Origin: JAHRVQ01 sp964548025
GTDB taxonomy: Bacteria > Pseudomonadota > Gammaproteobacteria > Pseudomonadales > Azotimanducaceae
Direction of reading: 5' to 3'
Length of the DNA stretch: 64,000 bases
NCBI GenBank assembly: GCA_964548025.1
Contig: CAZJRI010000009.1
Location: forward strand, 1 to 64,000
Under the pieces are notes generated by a model. The model did no database searches. It was not told where the DNA came from and saw only the letters and a program-made list of their open reading frames with translations. Shown piece after piece: positions 34,332 through 43,201 of the stretch. The translations under genes and the position numbers were made by a program. The first letter of the stretch is position 1. Every line of letters starts with the position of its first letter.

Positions 34332-36422
34332 TTAGGCTTTTGCTGCCTGACGTTCCTTTGTTTCTTTAATAACCTCGTCTGCAACGTTTTTAGGACAGGG
34401 TTTGTAGTGGCTGAATTCCATTGAGAAGTTTCCGCGGCCAGAGGTCATCGTTCGAAGATCACCAATATAACCGAACATTTCTGAAAGTGGGGCTTCGGCT
34501 TTAACACGGACACCAGTTGCCTGGGCTTCCTGGCCCTGAATAATAGAGCGGCGACGATTCAGGTCACCGATAACATCACCAACATGGGCGTCAGGCGTAA
34601 ATACGTCAACCTTCATGATGGGCTCCATGATCTGCGGCCCGGCCTTCGGCATCGTCTGTCTGTAGGCTGCTTTTGAGGCCAGTTCATAGGCTATTGCTGA
34701 AGAATCCACGGCATGAAAAGCACCGTCGAGTAATGTCAGTTTGACATCCAGACAGGGATATCCGGCGAGTGGTCCTTCTTCCAGGCTGACTTTAAAACCC
34801 TTCTCTACAGCAGGCCAGAATTCGCGTGGTACGTTACCGCCTGTAACCTTTGATTCGAATTCGAAACCACTTCCGGTTTCGCCGGGTTCCACGGTGTAGT
34901 CGATCTTGGCAAACTGGCCAGAGCCACCGGTTTGTTTCTTGTGTGTATACGAATCTTCTACCAGTTGAGTGATCGACTCACGGTATGCAACCAGTGGTTT
35001 ACCAACCTCCACCTCAACACCATAAGTTCGCCTCAGGATGTCAACTTTGATGTCAAGATGCAGTTCACCCATCCCTTTAATGATTGTTTCTCCAGATTCC
35101 TGGTCAGTTTCGCGTCTGAATGAAGGATCTTCCTGGACCATCTTGGAAAGGGCCAATCCCATTTTTTCAGCGCCGCCCTTATCTTTGGGTGAAATAGCGA
35201 TGTAGATAACCGGATCCGGAAATACCATCGGCTCGAGTGTTGCGGGTTGTTTCGCATCGCACAGTGTATGGCCCGTCTGAGTATTCTTAAGTCCAATCAA
35301 TGCGACGATGTCTCCGGCCTGGGCTGAGTCCCGTTCGATTCTCTCGTCTGCGTGCATCTCAACTATTCGGCCTATTCGCTCGGTTTTTCCGGTGAAGGTA
35401 TTGAGGACAGTATCTCCCTTATTCAGTGTGCCTGAATAGATACGGGTGAATGTCAGCGCGCCGAATCGATCATCCATAATCTTGAAGGCCAGTGATCGAA
35501 AAGGTTTGGCCGGGTCGACGATTGAAAACTCGCCTGTTTCATTGCCTTCGAGGTCAATTTCAGGCTGAGGAGGAACTTCAGTTGGGTTCGGCAAATAATC
35601 AACGATCGCGTCGAGGACCATTTGCACGCCTTTATTCTTAAATGCTGATCCGCAGAATGTAGGGAAGAAATCCAGGTTGATCGTTCCCAGGCGTATGCAT
35701 CGTTTTAGATCTTCAATCGAGGGTTCTTCACCCTCTTCCAGGTAGGACATCATCAGATCTTCATCCTGTTCGACAACAGTTTCGATCAGCTTTTCACGGT
35801 ATTCGGCTACTCTATCTACCAGATCTGCTGGTATTTCCTTGACCTCATAATTCATGGGATCGCCCGAATCATCCCAAATGTAGGCTTCCTGGGTAATGAT
35901 ATCCACAACACCGGTGAAATTGTCTTCTGTACCAATGGGTAATGTCATAACCAATGGATTTGCTGCCAGGATGTTTTCAACCTGATCTACGACCCGATAG
36001 AAATCTGCGCCAAGTCGATCCAGTTTGTTGACGAAGATAATCCGGGCTACGGCTGAATCATTTGCGTAACGCCAGTTTGTCTCTGATTGAGGCTCGACGC
36101 CACCGGACCCGCAGAATACACCGACACCGCCATCAAGGACTTTTAGTGAACGATAGACTTCGATCGTGAAGTCAACGTGTCCCGGAGTGTCGATAATATT
36201 GAGCTGATGATCTCTCCAGAAAGTGGTTGTCGCAGCTGACTGGATGGTGATTCCTCTTTCCTGTTCCTGCTCCATGAAGTCAGTGGTAGCATCACCGTCG
36301 TGAACTTCCCCTATCTTATGAATTTTACCGGTGATGTTGAGAATACGTTCGGTTGTGGTGGTTTTACCGGCATCTACATGTGCGAAAATGCCGATATTTC
36401 GATAACGGCTTAGATCAGTCAT
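34332..36422 (-). CDS. Elongation factor G, second-type copy (FusA2-like)
   Basis: This 696-residue translational GTPase has AHVDAGKT (G1, about 14-21), the switch I stretch DFMEQEQERGITI, DTPGH (G3) and NKLD (G4), then domains II-V in full. It catalyses ribosomal translocation or recycling. It is alone, with no rpsL, rpsG or tuf genes around, whereas the main fusA sits in the str operon. The style (ERILNITGKIHKIGEVHDGDATTDF) resembles the second EF-G of Vibrio and relatives. Whether it is the only EF-G of this organism cannot be judged from the window. Confidence 0.9.
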   Translation of the reverse strand: MTDLSRYRNIGIFAHVDAGKTTTTERILNITGKIHKIGEVHDGDATTDFMEQEQERGITIQSAATTTFWRDHQLNIIDTPGHVDFTIEVYRSLKVLDGGVGVFCGSGGVEPQSETNWRYANDSAVARIIFVNKLDRLGADFYRVVDQVENILAANPLVMTLPIGTEDNFTGVVDIITQEAYIWDDSGDPMNYEVKEIPADLVDRVAEYREKLIETVVEQDEDLMMSYLEEGEEPSIEDLKRCIRLGTINLDFFPTFCGSAFKNKGVQMVLDAIVDYLPNPTEVPPQPEIDLEGNETGEFSIVDPAKPFRSLAFKIMDDRFGALTFTRIYSGTLNKGDTVLNTFTGKTERIGRIVEMHADERIERDSAQAGDIVALIGLKNTQTGHTLCDAKQPATLEPMVFPDPVIYIAISPKDKGGAEKMGLALSKMVQEDPSFRRETDQESGETIIKGMGELHLDIKVDILRRTYGVEVEVGKPLVAYRESITQLVEDSYTHKKQTGGSGQFAKIDYTVEPGETGSGFEFESKVTGGNVPREFWPAVEKGFKVSLEEGPLAGYPCLDVKLTLLDGAFHAVDSSAIAYELASKAAYRQTMPKAGPQIMEPIMKVDVFTPDAHVGDVIGDLNRRRSIIQGQEAQATGVRVKAEAPLSEMFGYIGDLRTMTSGRGNFSMEFSHYKPCPKNVADEVIKETKERQAAKA

Positions 36423-36714
36423 AACTTTGGCTCGTAAGAAGTCTGTTTGTGTGGGAAGTAAAAAAGCGCGCCATCATATATTGTGAGTCGTTCATAATCC
36501 AGCACTGAGTTACCCAGATGTAGAAAGCTTAGACAAATTATGACGAATATTCGCTAAAGAGTGCTTTTGTTTGTCATCTTTTTGATATTAGACAGTTTGT
36601 CGGCCGGGTTGATCTGGGAATCTGTGCGAAAATGCCAACTTGAGATTCTGTTTTCTTGCCCGGAGAGGGTAGTACCGGGGTCAATTGTTAACAGGATTAC
36701 TTTTTGGGAATTTA

Positions 36715-37386
36715 ATGGCTCAAAACGCACTTGAGAAGACGAAAATCAGAATGATTAGGCCTGGAGTGACCTCTCGGATCTTGCAGGTGCTGGCCTTAAT
36801 TGCCTTCTTGTATTCCGGGCTCTCCCTGGCAGCAGAAAAGAGCAGATATCGGGTTCTGGGCAGTTTCAAAACTGTGGCGAGAGCAGAGAGAGATCAGATG
36901 CGTCTTCAGCAGTTACTGGATGTAGATATTTACCTGCTACCGGCAGAACATCTCGGCATGATCAGGCTTATCGTTAAAAAGGATGAAATTGCAAAAGATA
37001 CATTGACCCGCGCTGGTATCCCAAACTGGCTTCTGGTTCTGGACAAAGGCGGTGAAAAGGATCTCCCTCATGTCGCTCTTGAGACCGGTGACAGTGAGGC
37101 CGTCGTGATTGTTGACGACGTGATTGTTGTCGACGAGATTGTTGACGAGAAGGAGGTGGATCTTCGCGTGTTGAATCCAGGAGAAGGTATTGAGGAGTAT
37201 TGTCGGCGAATGTCAGCAGAACCCGACTTGCCTGATGTCTGTCATGCTGATCGACTGCTCTCAGTCGAAAACAGGCAAATCGAAGTGATGAAGCATATTG
37301 ATGAACTCGGCTCCTTCTGCAAAAAACCCGATCTGGATCCGGCCTTCATGAGAATTTGCCAGGAGTGGATTTCATCAAGACCCTGA
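36715..37386 (+). CDS. Exported SPOR-like protein, unknown
   Basis: This protein has about 223 residues. After about 25 basic residues comes a membrane or signal segment (VLALIAFLYSGLSLAAEKS), then a compact domain RYRVLGSFKTVARAERDQMRLQQLLD...YLLPAEHLGMIRLIV that looks like a SPOR peptidoglycan-binding domain. An acidic tract of repeated VVD/DE units (about 135-155) follows, then a cysteine-containing tail (YCRRMSAEPDLPDVCHADR, FCKKPDLD, ICQEW). GGGAA precedes the ATG at 36715. The SPOR call is from pattern only. Confidence 0.55.
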   Translation: MAQNALEKTKIRMIRPGVTSRILQVLALIAFLYSGLSLAAEKSRYRVLGSFKTVARAERDQMRLQQLLDVDIYLLPAEHLGMIRLIVKKDEIAKDTLTRAGIPNWLLVLDKGGEKDLPHVALETGDSEAVVIVDDVIVVDEIVDEKEVDLRVLNPGEGIEEYCRRMSAEPDLPDVCHADRLLSVENRQIEVMKHIDELGSFCKKPDLDPAFMRICQEWISSRP

Positions 37387-37682
37387 CCTGAATAATTCAC
37401 CAGGGGATCGGCTTCAGTGAAGACATGGTTAACCAGGCGAAGCGAAGGCTTTTAAGAGATCCGCAGGAGCTGCCCGATCTCGTTTGAATTCGAGAAGAAA
37501 ATTGGATCTGGTTAACGACAATCACTCTGAAGTTCGATCAGATGAATGCATACTCAAAAAGGGCATCTATTTTCAGGCGGCCTTCTGGCCTCTTGCTAAT
37601 GAGAAAGTTATGCTCTGCGAATAAATGAAGGAATAAGAAAATCAGATTTCAAATTACCGACTTTAGAATTTTATTAGCCGCC
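37387..37682 (+). other. Spacer before FKBP gene, no clear gene
   Basis: I see no convincing ORF longer than about 28 codons and no hairpin with a T-run in this stretch of about 296 bp. The last 45 bp (from about 37635) probably belong to the signal peptide of the following FKBP lipoprotein, which lacks a standard start codon there. Confidence 0.4.
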
Positions 37683-38129
37683 GTGTTGCTATCTACACTG
37701 TTTGGCTGTGTTGAAAAAGTCTCGACCGATGAAGGAGTGTCAGTACAAAAAATGGCAGAAGCAGAAGCGTTTCTAAAAGAAAATGGAGCCAGAGATGAGG
37801 TGATAATCACTGAATCGGGATTGCAGTATGAGATTATTGAAAGTGGTTCAGGCAACACCCCGGGCCTGACGGATACGGTGGTTACTCACTATGCAGGCAG
37901 ATTCATCGATGGATCTGAATTCGACAGTTCCATCAAAAGAGGAGAGCCAGCATCCTTCCCTGTAAATGGCGTGATAAAAGGGTGGACGGAAGCGCTGCAG
38001 CTCATGAAGGAAGGTGATAAATGGCGATTGTATATCCATCCGGATCTGGCATACGGAGAAAATGGCGTGGGTCCGATTCCGGGTAACAGCGCGCTGATTT
38101 TTGATATTGAACTGATAAAAGTGAATTAG
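37683..38129 (+). CDS. FKBP-type peptidyl-prolyl isomerase lipoprotein
   Basis: The protein is a lipoprotein (LFGC) with a spacer helix and an FKBP domain: SGLQYEIIESGSG, VVTHYAGRFIDGSEFDSSIKRG, INGWTEALQLMKEGDKWRLYI-type core (here VIKGWTEALQ), and HPDLAYGENGVGPIPGNSALIFDIELI. It should speed proline isomerisation in the periplasm. The only standard in-frame start is GTG at 37683, which leaves a signal peptide without a basic end. Upstream, the same frame is open from 37629 and reads KKIRFQITDFRILLAA with AAGGA before it but no ATG/GTG/TTG. A start at AUC (37641), a mutated ATG or a base error are possible. Confidence 0.85.
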   Translation: MLLSTLFGCVEKVSTDEGVSVQKMAEAEAFLKENGARDEVIITESGLQYEIIESGSGNTPGLTDTVVTHYAGRFIDGSEFDSSIKRGEPASFPVNGVIKGWTEALQLMKEGDKWRLYIHPDLAYGENGVGPIPGNSALIFDIELIKVN

Positions 38130-38158
38130 TGATTAGAGCACTGATCCTGGAGTAAAAG

Positions 38159-39283
38159 ATGACTGATGAAACATCAAGAGAATTAAGAACCAAGGTAACC
38201 AGCAGCGGGAAGCTTGAAATATCACTCGAAACGGTCAAGCGGCCTGTACCCGCTGACGATGAGGTCCTGATTAGAGTAGAGGCTTCTCCAATTAACCCCT
38301 CGGACCTGGGCCTCTTGCTTGGCCCGGCGGACGTAAGTTCTCTTAGTGTGGGTGGTTCAAAAGAAGATCCAGTCATTACCATGGATATACCTGAAGCGAT
38401 GATGCGGATGGTGGAACCTCGAATGGATCAGTCGCTACCTGCTGGCAATGAGGGTGCAGGTGTCGTTGTTGACGCTGGTGTCAATGCACAGGCATTAAAG
38501 GGCAAGATGGTTGGTGCGATTGGTGGCGGCATGTACGCCGAGTATCGATGTATCCCTGCTTCAGGTTGTCTTGTGATGCATGACGGTACGACAGCCGCGC
38601 AGGCAGCATCCTGGTTCGTCAACCCACTAACAGCACTGGGAATGGTCGAGACGATGAAGATGGAGGGCCATACTGCCCTTGTTCATACCGCTGCCGCTTC
38701 TAATCTCGGTCAAATGCTGGTAAAGATCTGCCTGGCTGATGATGTCCAACTGGTCAATGTTGTGCGTAAATCCGAACACGTTGATCTGCTGAAATCTCTC
38801 GGTGCCAAACACGTCTGTAATTCCAGTGAAGCCACTTTCATGGAAGATCTGATAGAAGCACTCGTTGCAACGGGAGCAACAATCGGGTTCGATGCGACCG
38901 GGGGCGGTAAACTTGGCGGTCAGATTCTGACAGCAATGGAGGTTGCTGCAAACAAAACCTCAAAGGAGTTTAGCCGATACGGTTCAACCACTCACAAACA
39001 GCTCTACATTTACGGCGGACTCGACAGGAGTCCGACAGTTTTTAATCGTGCATTCGGTATGGCCTGGGGAATCGGCGGGTGGCTTCTGACTCCGTTTATT
39101 CAGAAGATAGGTTCGGATAATTTCGGCAAGCTTAAACAAAGAGTTGCCGACGAGATTACAACAACCTTCGCGAGTCACTATACAAAGGAAGTTTCTCTTC
39201 TCGAAGCACTGTCTGCTGAAGCGATTCGGGTATATTCAAAACAGGCGACAGGAGAGAAGTATCTGATTAACCCAGCCATTTGA
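38159..39283 (+). CDS. Zinc-type MDR oxidoreductase
   Basis: This 374-residue medium-chain dehydrogenase/reductase has a GroES-like N-terminal part (VLIRVEASPINPSDLGLLLG; NEGAGVVVDAG), a nucleotide-binding ALVHTAAASNLGQMLVKICLADDVQLVNVVRK at about 180-210, and GATIGFDATGGGKLGGQIL. I see no full zinc ligand set. The NAD(P)H-dependent enoyl- or quinone-reductase group is most likely, substrate unknown. It follows the FKBP gene by 29 bp and may be cotranscribed. Confidence 0.82.
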   Translation: MTDETSRELRTKVTSSGKLEISLETVKRPVPADDEVLIRVEASPINPSDLGLLLGPADVSSLSVGGSKEDPVITMDIPEAMMRMVEPRMDQSLPAGNEGAGVVVDAGVNAQALKGKMVGAIGGGMYAEYRCIPASGCLVMHDGTTAAQAASWFVNPLTALGMVETMKMEGHTALVHTAAASNLGQMLVKICLADDVQLVNVVRKSEHVDLLKSLGAKHVCNSSEATFMEDLIEALVATGATIGFDATGGGKLGGQILTAMEVAANKTSKEFSRYGSTTHKQLYIYGGLDRSPTVFNRAFGMAWGIGGWLLTPFIQKIGSDNFGKLKQRVADEITTTFASHYTKEVSLLEALSAEAIRVYSKQATGEKYLINPAI

Positions 39284-39341
39284 ATCGTCAGTTGGCCGAG
39301 CGTTGGGATTGTCGGTCAGGATTGTTAGTCAGGAATGTTGA

Positions 39342-39596
39342 ATGTGGCAGGAAGATGATCATTCGCTAACAGCAGATCTGGTGTTTGCTGATTTCAAATC
39401 AGCATTCAGATTTATGACGATCGTGGCCGAACTTGCAGAAAATCACAACCATCATCCGGAATGGTCAAATGTCTATAATCGGGTCAGTATTCGACTGACG
39501 ACACATGATGCTGGCAACAAAATAACCGAGAAAGATCGAAATCTGGCTGATGCGATCTCGGGCAATAGTGAAATTCAGCGGTTGTTGAGCCAGTAG
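39342..39596 (+). CDS. Pterin-4a-carbinolamine dehydratase-like protein
   Basis: This 84-residue protein carries the PCD fold with the catalytic histidines in AENHNHHPEWSNVYNRVSIRL and the typical THDAGNKITEKDRNLADAI end. PCD dehydrates the pterin product of aromatic amino acid hydroxylases; in bacteria lacking these it can serve other pterin roles. The ATG at 39342 has AGGAA just upstream. No phenylalanine hydroxylase gene is in the window. Confidence 0.88.
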   Translation: MWQEDDHSLTADLVFADFKSAFRFMTIVAELAENHNHHPEWSNVYNRVSIRLTTHDAGNKITEKDRNLADAISGNSEIQRLLSQ

Positions 39597-39896
39597 CGTT
39601 TTAGGGCATCAAAATTACAACAAAAACAGCATTTCGATGCGAAATATTCTGTTTTGCTGCCAAATCGACTTCAGAATTGAGAAAAAATGTGGATTGGCGC
39701 TGCGAAATTCTCTAATTATGAAGGTTTCTTCATTTTATGGCAGCGCTTGATTTTGAGTAAATCTAATAGTTTCAATCGCTTAAACCGATTTGCTATTGTA
39801 AGAAAATACTTACAATTGACTTTTTTTGTGTAAATCATGGAGAAAACTTCACTTTGTCGCTAAAATGCCGCCGTTCATACCAAATGACGGACATAA
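39597..39896 (+). other. AT-rich spacer before the Bax-like gene
   Basis: This is 300 bp without a gene. It is clearly AT-rich. One short hairpin, TTTCG-ATG-CGAAA at about 39630, is visible. It probably carries the promoter of the downstream glucosaminidase; no -35/-10 pair stands out enough to mark. Confidence 0.4.
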
Positions 39897-40757
39897 ATGA
39901 CTCCCCAAACGCTTCTGATTACTCTTGCTTTGCTGGTTTTGAAACCTGTCGCATGGGCTGATGAATCATTTCCTGGTGGGCAGGTCGGAAAATCTTCAGA
40001 TAATGCTGTTAGCTTGATGGCAACAAACAATTCTGGAGCTTTTCACCACAACCCTGTGTCGTTGGGTGACAACAATAGATATTCCCAACCCAATTTTTCA
40101 AGAATCAGCAATAGCGTTCAGCGAAAAGAAGCATTTTATAATTTCCTGTTGCCGATGATTCACAGGGCTAACAAGGAGATTATGCTTGAGCGTCAGAGGT
40201 TGCTCTCGATGGGCGACATTTTGCTGGCGTTTCGAAATCTGTCGCCTGCCCAGTTGGAAGAAGTTGACAGGCTGGAAAGACGCTATGGCATCCGAGCCGA
40301 AGGTAGTCGGATAGCCGTTAGAATTGGCACACTGTTAGCGCGGGTAGACGTTGTACCGGCATCTCTGGTTGTAGCCCAGGCTGCGAAAGAATCCGGATGG
40401 GGGACATCACGATTCGCCACCGAGGGTAATAATTTCTTTGGTATCTGGTGTTTTAATCGGGGCTGTGGACTCAAACCACTGCAGAGAGAATCAGGGCTGA
40501 TGCACGAAGTGGCGACTTTTGATTCCGTTGAGCAGGGAGTTCAATATTATGTGAGAACGATCAATACACACCACGCATACAGAGAGTTGCGCAGCATTCG
40601 ATTTGAAGCCAGACGACAGCAACTTTCACCAGTGGGTGAGCAACTCGCAAATGGATTGGTCAGATATTCTGAGCGAGGCACCAAATACGTTAAAGAAATC
40701 CAGTCGATGATTCGCTATAACAAGTTGCATCGATTCACGCGGATATATCAGGTATAA
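39897..40757 (+). CDS. Bax-like N-acetylglucosaminidase
   Basis: This 286-residue secreted protein has a signal peptide (LLITLALLVLKPVAWADE) and a C-terminal glucosaminidase domain. The catalytic glutamate lies in VVAQAAKESGWGTSRFATEGNNFFGIWCFNRGCG, followed by the LMHEVATFDSVEQGVQYYVRTINTH region of the Bax/FlgJ family. It should cut N-acetylglucosaminyl bonds in peptidoglycan. It is monocistronic as far as I can see. Confidence 0.9.
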   Translation: MTPQTLLITLALLVLKPVAWADESFPGGQVGKSSDNAVSLMATNNSGAFHHNPVSLGDNNRYSQPNFSRISNSVQRKEAFYNFLLPMIHRANKEIMLERQRLLSMGDILLAFRNLSPAQLEEVDRLERRYGIRAEGSRIAVRIGTLLARVDVVPASLVVAQAAKESGWGTSRFATEGNNFFGIWCFNRGCGLKPLQRESGLMHEVATFDSVEQGVQYYVRTINTHHAYRELRSIRFEARRQQLSPVGEQLANGLVRYSERGTKYVKEIQSMIRYNKLHRFTRIYQV

Positions 40758-40828
40758 ATTTTCCGTTTTTCCCCTGAAGCTCAAATAAGATAATCTCTTT
40801 TGATATTTGTTGCAGATATCATTTTTCA

Positions 40829-41734
40829 ATGTACCAACCTTTAGAGCAGGCATTTCAGCGTAGTTTCGCACAGCCAAGCCTGGAACCGTTTCGAATTTTC
40901 CACGGTCGCGGTCATATGCATGAGGGTCTTGATCATATTAACGTTGATTGGTACCCACCTGTCCTCTTGATTGTCGGTTACCAGCCGATCACTGAAATTG
41001 ATGAACTGACCGAACTGGCACTTGCGAGTGATAAACTCGGACAGATCTCTTCTATTGTATACCAACAACGATCAGGTAAAGGGGCGGCTTCGGCCTGTAT
41101 ATGGGGTGAAGATCATCCGAAGATTGTGGTGGTTGAAAATGGCCTGAAATTTGAAGTCCAACCTGGCTTGCACCAGAACGCGGGATTATTCCTGGATATG
41201 CGTCCACTGAGGGCCTGGCTGAAGGCGAATAGTGAGAATAAGAGCGTACTCAATCTATTTGCCTATACCTGCTCGTTGTCGGTTGCGGCGCTCGCTGGTA
41301 ATGCCAGGCAGGTTGTGAATGTAGATATGAGTAAATCGAGCATTGACTGGGGAAAGAGAAATCACGAACTGAACGGTCAGGATTCACGAGCCGTACGGTC
41401 AATTCCTCACAATATATTCAGGTCGTGGGGGCGGATCCAGAAATCAGGGCCCTATGATACGGTCATAATTGATCCGCCGACACGTCAAAGAGGTAGTTTC
41501 GATGCCGAGAAGGATTATGTGACGCTGTTAAAAAGACTTGGCAGGCTCTCGAAACCCGGCACTGAAGTGATCATGACTCTCAATAGCCCCTATCTGGGTC
41601 TGGACTACCTGCCTAATCTGATGGCCAGATATCAACCAACCTTCAGGCGCCTGGGTGAATTTCCGGCCAGCCCTGAGTTTGTCGACCGTTTTCCTGAAAG
41701 AGCGCTCAAGATATTCCATTTTCGAGCTGGTTAA
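40829..41734 (+). CDS. Class I SAM methyltransferase, RlmK/RlmI-like
   Basis: This 301-residue protein resembles the catalytic half of 23S rRNA (cytosine-C5 or guanine-N7) methyltransferases of the RlmI/RlmK group. Motif I is VLNLFAYTCSLSVAALAG, the acidic motif II is VVNVDMSKSSIDWGKRN, and motif IV is YDTVIIDPPTRQRGSF. The substrate-binding N-terminus RIFHGRGH...DWYPPVLLIVGYQPI is distinctive. There is no PUA domain. The target is unknown; RNA is the best guess. Confidence 0.8.
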   Translation: MYQPLEQAFQRSFAQPSLEPFRIFHGRGHMHEGLDHINVDWYPPVLLIVGYQPITEIDELTELALASDKLGQISSIVYQQRSGKGAASACIWGEDHPKIVVVENGLKFEVQPGLHQNAGLFLDMRPLRAWLKANSENKSVLNLFAYTCSLSVAALAGNARQVVNVDMSKSSIDWGKRNHELNGQDSRAVRSIPHNIFRSWGRIQKSGPYDTVIIDPPTRQRGSFDAEKDYVTLLKRLGRLSKPGTEVIMTLNSPYLGLDYLPNLMARYQPTFRRLGEFPASPEFVDRFPERALKIFHFRAG

Positions 41735-41970
41735 TTCCTCTCCGGTAATAGCTGGAGCTGGTATTCAGCAATCATCACAACGGATCGATATTATGAGGTA
41801 GGGACAGAATCGCATGCTAAGGGAGAGCAAATGAGGCTGAATACTCACGATATCTGTCTCAGAAGATGCGCCTTCAAATCATGCGTCCCTTGGAAATCTC
41901 TGTGCAGCTTGATGATGGTTTCTGCCGGGGCTAGACTCCTACACCTTCAAATTTCTGTTTTGAGAATAAC
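41735..41970 (+). other. Spacer before oxygenase remnant
   Basis: This is about 236 bp with no gene, repeat or hairpin I can support on either strand. Confidence 0.4.
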
Positions 41971-42188
41971 ATGGAGAAGAAAGAGCAGATAAGGACTCTT
42001 AAAGGTCTAATGAGGCACCTTGATGAGGGAACCAATGTTGATGTGGGGGGCAGCTAAAAGTCCCGGCAATTACCTATACCTTTCTCGAAAAGGGAGAGCA
42101 GGAATGGCAGACTTTTTTCAAAGACCATCCTCTCCATGACCATTCTCTAGCGGTGGAGCAAACAATATGTCGATCGAGTATCCCGTAA
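41971..42188 (+). pseudogene. Frameshifted remnant, Rieske-oxygenase-like N-terminus
   Basis: From the ATG at 41971 the frame reads MEKKEQIRTLKGLMRHLDEG and then stops at 42055 just after a run of six G at 42045-42050. Adding one G restores a smooth second part, QLKVPAITYTFLEKGEQEWQ, then TFFKDHPLH up to TAA at 42186. This pattern (short helix, VPxxxYT, then a segment ending in PLH) recalls the N-terminus of ring-hydroxylating Rieske oxygenase alpha subunits, but the Rieske domain is missing. It ends inside the following GST-like gene. It is either a decaying fragment or a small gene broken by a base error. The family call is from memory of the pattern and is uncertain. Confidence 0.5.
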
Positions 42189-43201
42189 AATTCAAAGGTG
42201 CCCCGGGTTCACCTTATACACGAAAGATGATGGCGTTACTCCGATATCGTCGAATCCCGTATTCATTTCTCGTAGGCGATGAGATGGTTGGTGCGGAGAT
42301 GCCAAAACCCAAAGTAGGTCTGCTGCCGACTTTTTACCTGAAGGATGAGTCTGGAGACTATGAAGCGGTTGTTGATTCAACACCGCTAATCCGTCGATTT
42401 GAAACCGAGGTTGAACCAAGAAGCGTAATACCCAACGATCCGGTTATGGCGTTCATCAACTATTTGCTTGAGGATTATGGTGATGAATGGTTGACGAAAG
42501 CCATGTTCCATTACCGCTGGTATTATGAGGACGACATCGAGCAGGGTGGAAATATACTGCCGCGCTGGAGAAATCTTCAGGCACCGGAATCGATGCTGCA
42601 GAAGGCCGGCGAACTTGTCAGGGAGCGCCAGATATCCCGTCTCTATGTGGTTGGGTCTAACGATATCACTGCGCCAGTAATAGAGGACAGTTACAAGAGA
42701 TTTCTGGGGATCATGGATCGATTACTACAGAGGCAAAAATTTCTCTTGGGGCAACGACCTGGATCCGCAGATTTTGCAATTTATGGTCAGCTAACCCAGT
42801 TGTGTCGATTTGATCCGACGCCTATGAAAATCTGCCTTTCAGTGGCTCCCCGGGTGTTTGCATGGACCGATGTAATGGATGACCTTAGCGGGCAGGAACC
42901 CGAGACAGAGGACTGGCTGTCAAGACAGGATGCAAAGGATGTGCTGTCTGAGCTTCTATCCGAACTTGGTAGAGTCTATGTACCCTTTCAGATTGCCAAT
43001 GCAGAGGCGATGAATGAAGGCAAGGAGAATTTCGATACAGAGATTGATGGAAGAAGCTGGCAACAACCTGTATTTCCGTATCAGGCAAAGTGCCTGCAAT
43101 GGATCAGGCAGGAGTATCACAGTCTAAACGAATCTGAACAAAAGGATGTCATTGAAATTATCGGCGAGTCTGGTTGTGAAAATCTGATAGTCGAAACATG
43201 A
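42167..43201 (+). CDS. Glutathione S-transferase-like protein
   Basis: This 344-residue protein has a thioredoxin-fold GST_N domain at about 5-90: KGAPGSPYTRKMMALLRYRRIPYSF, LLPTFYLKDE as the cis-proline region, and AVVDSTPLIRRFE. A long helical GST_C-like part follows, including FLLGQRPGSADFAIYGQL, a standard GST_C motif. It is longer than ordinary GSTs (about 210) by a C-terminal stretch of about 80 residues. Its stop overlaps the next gene's ATG by 4 bp (ATGA). The coupled neighbour is a double DsbA/HCCA-type protein, so the pair probably act together on a glutathione adduct. Confidence 0.82.
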   Translation: MSIEYPVKFKGAPGSPYTRKMMALLRYRRIPYSFLVGDEMVGAEMPKPKVGLLPTFYLKDESGDYEAVVDSTPLIRRFETEVEPRSVIPNDPVMAFINYLLEDYGDEWLTKAMFHYRWYYEDDIEQGGNILPRWRNLQAPESMLQKAGELVRERQISRLYVVGSNDITAPVIEDSYKRFLGIMDRLLQRQKFLLGQRPGSADFAIYGQLTQLCRFDPTPMKICLSVAPRVFAWTDVMDDLSGQEPETEDWLSRQDAKDVLSELLSELGRVYVPFQIANAEAMNEGKENFDTEIDGRSWQQPVFPYQAKCLQWIRQEYHSLNESEQKDVIEIIGESGCENLIVET

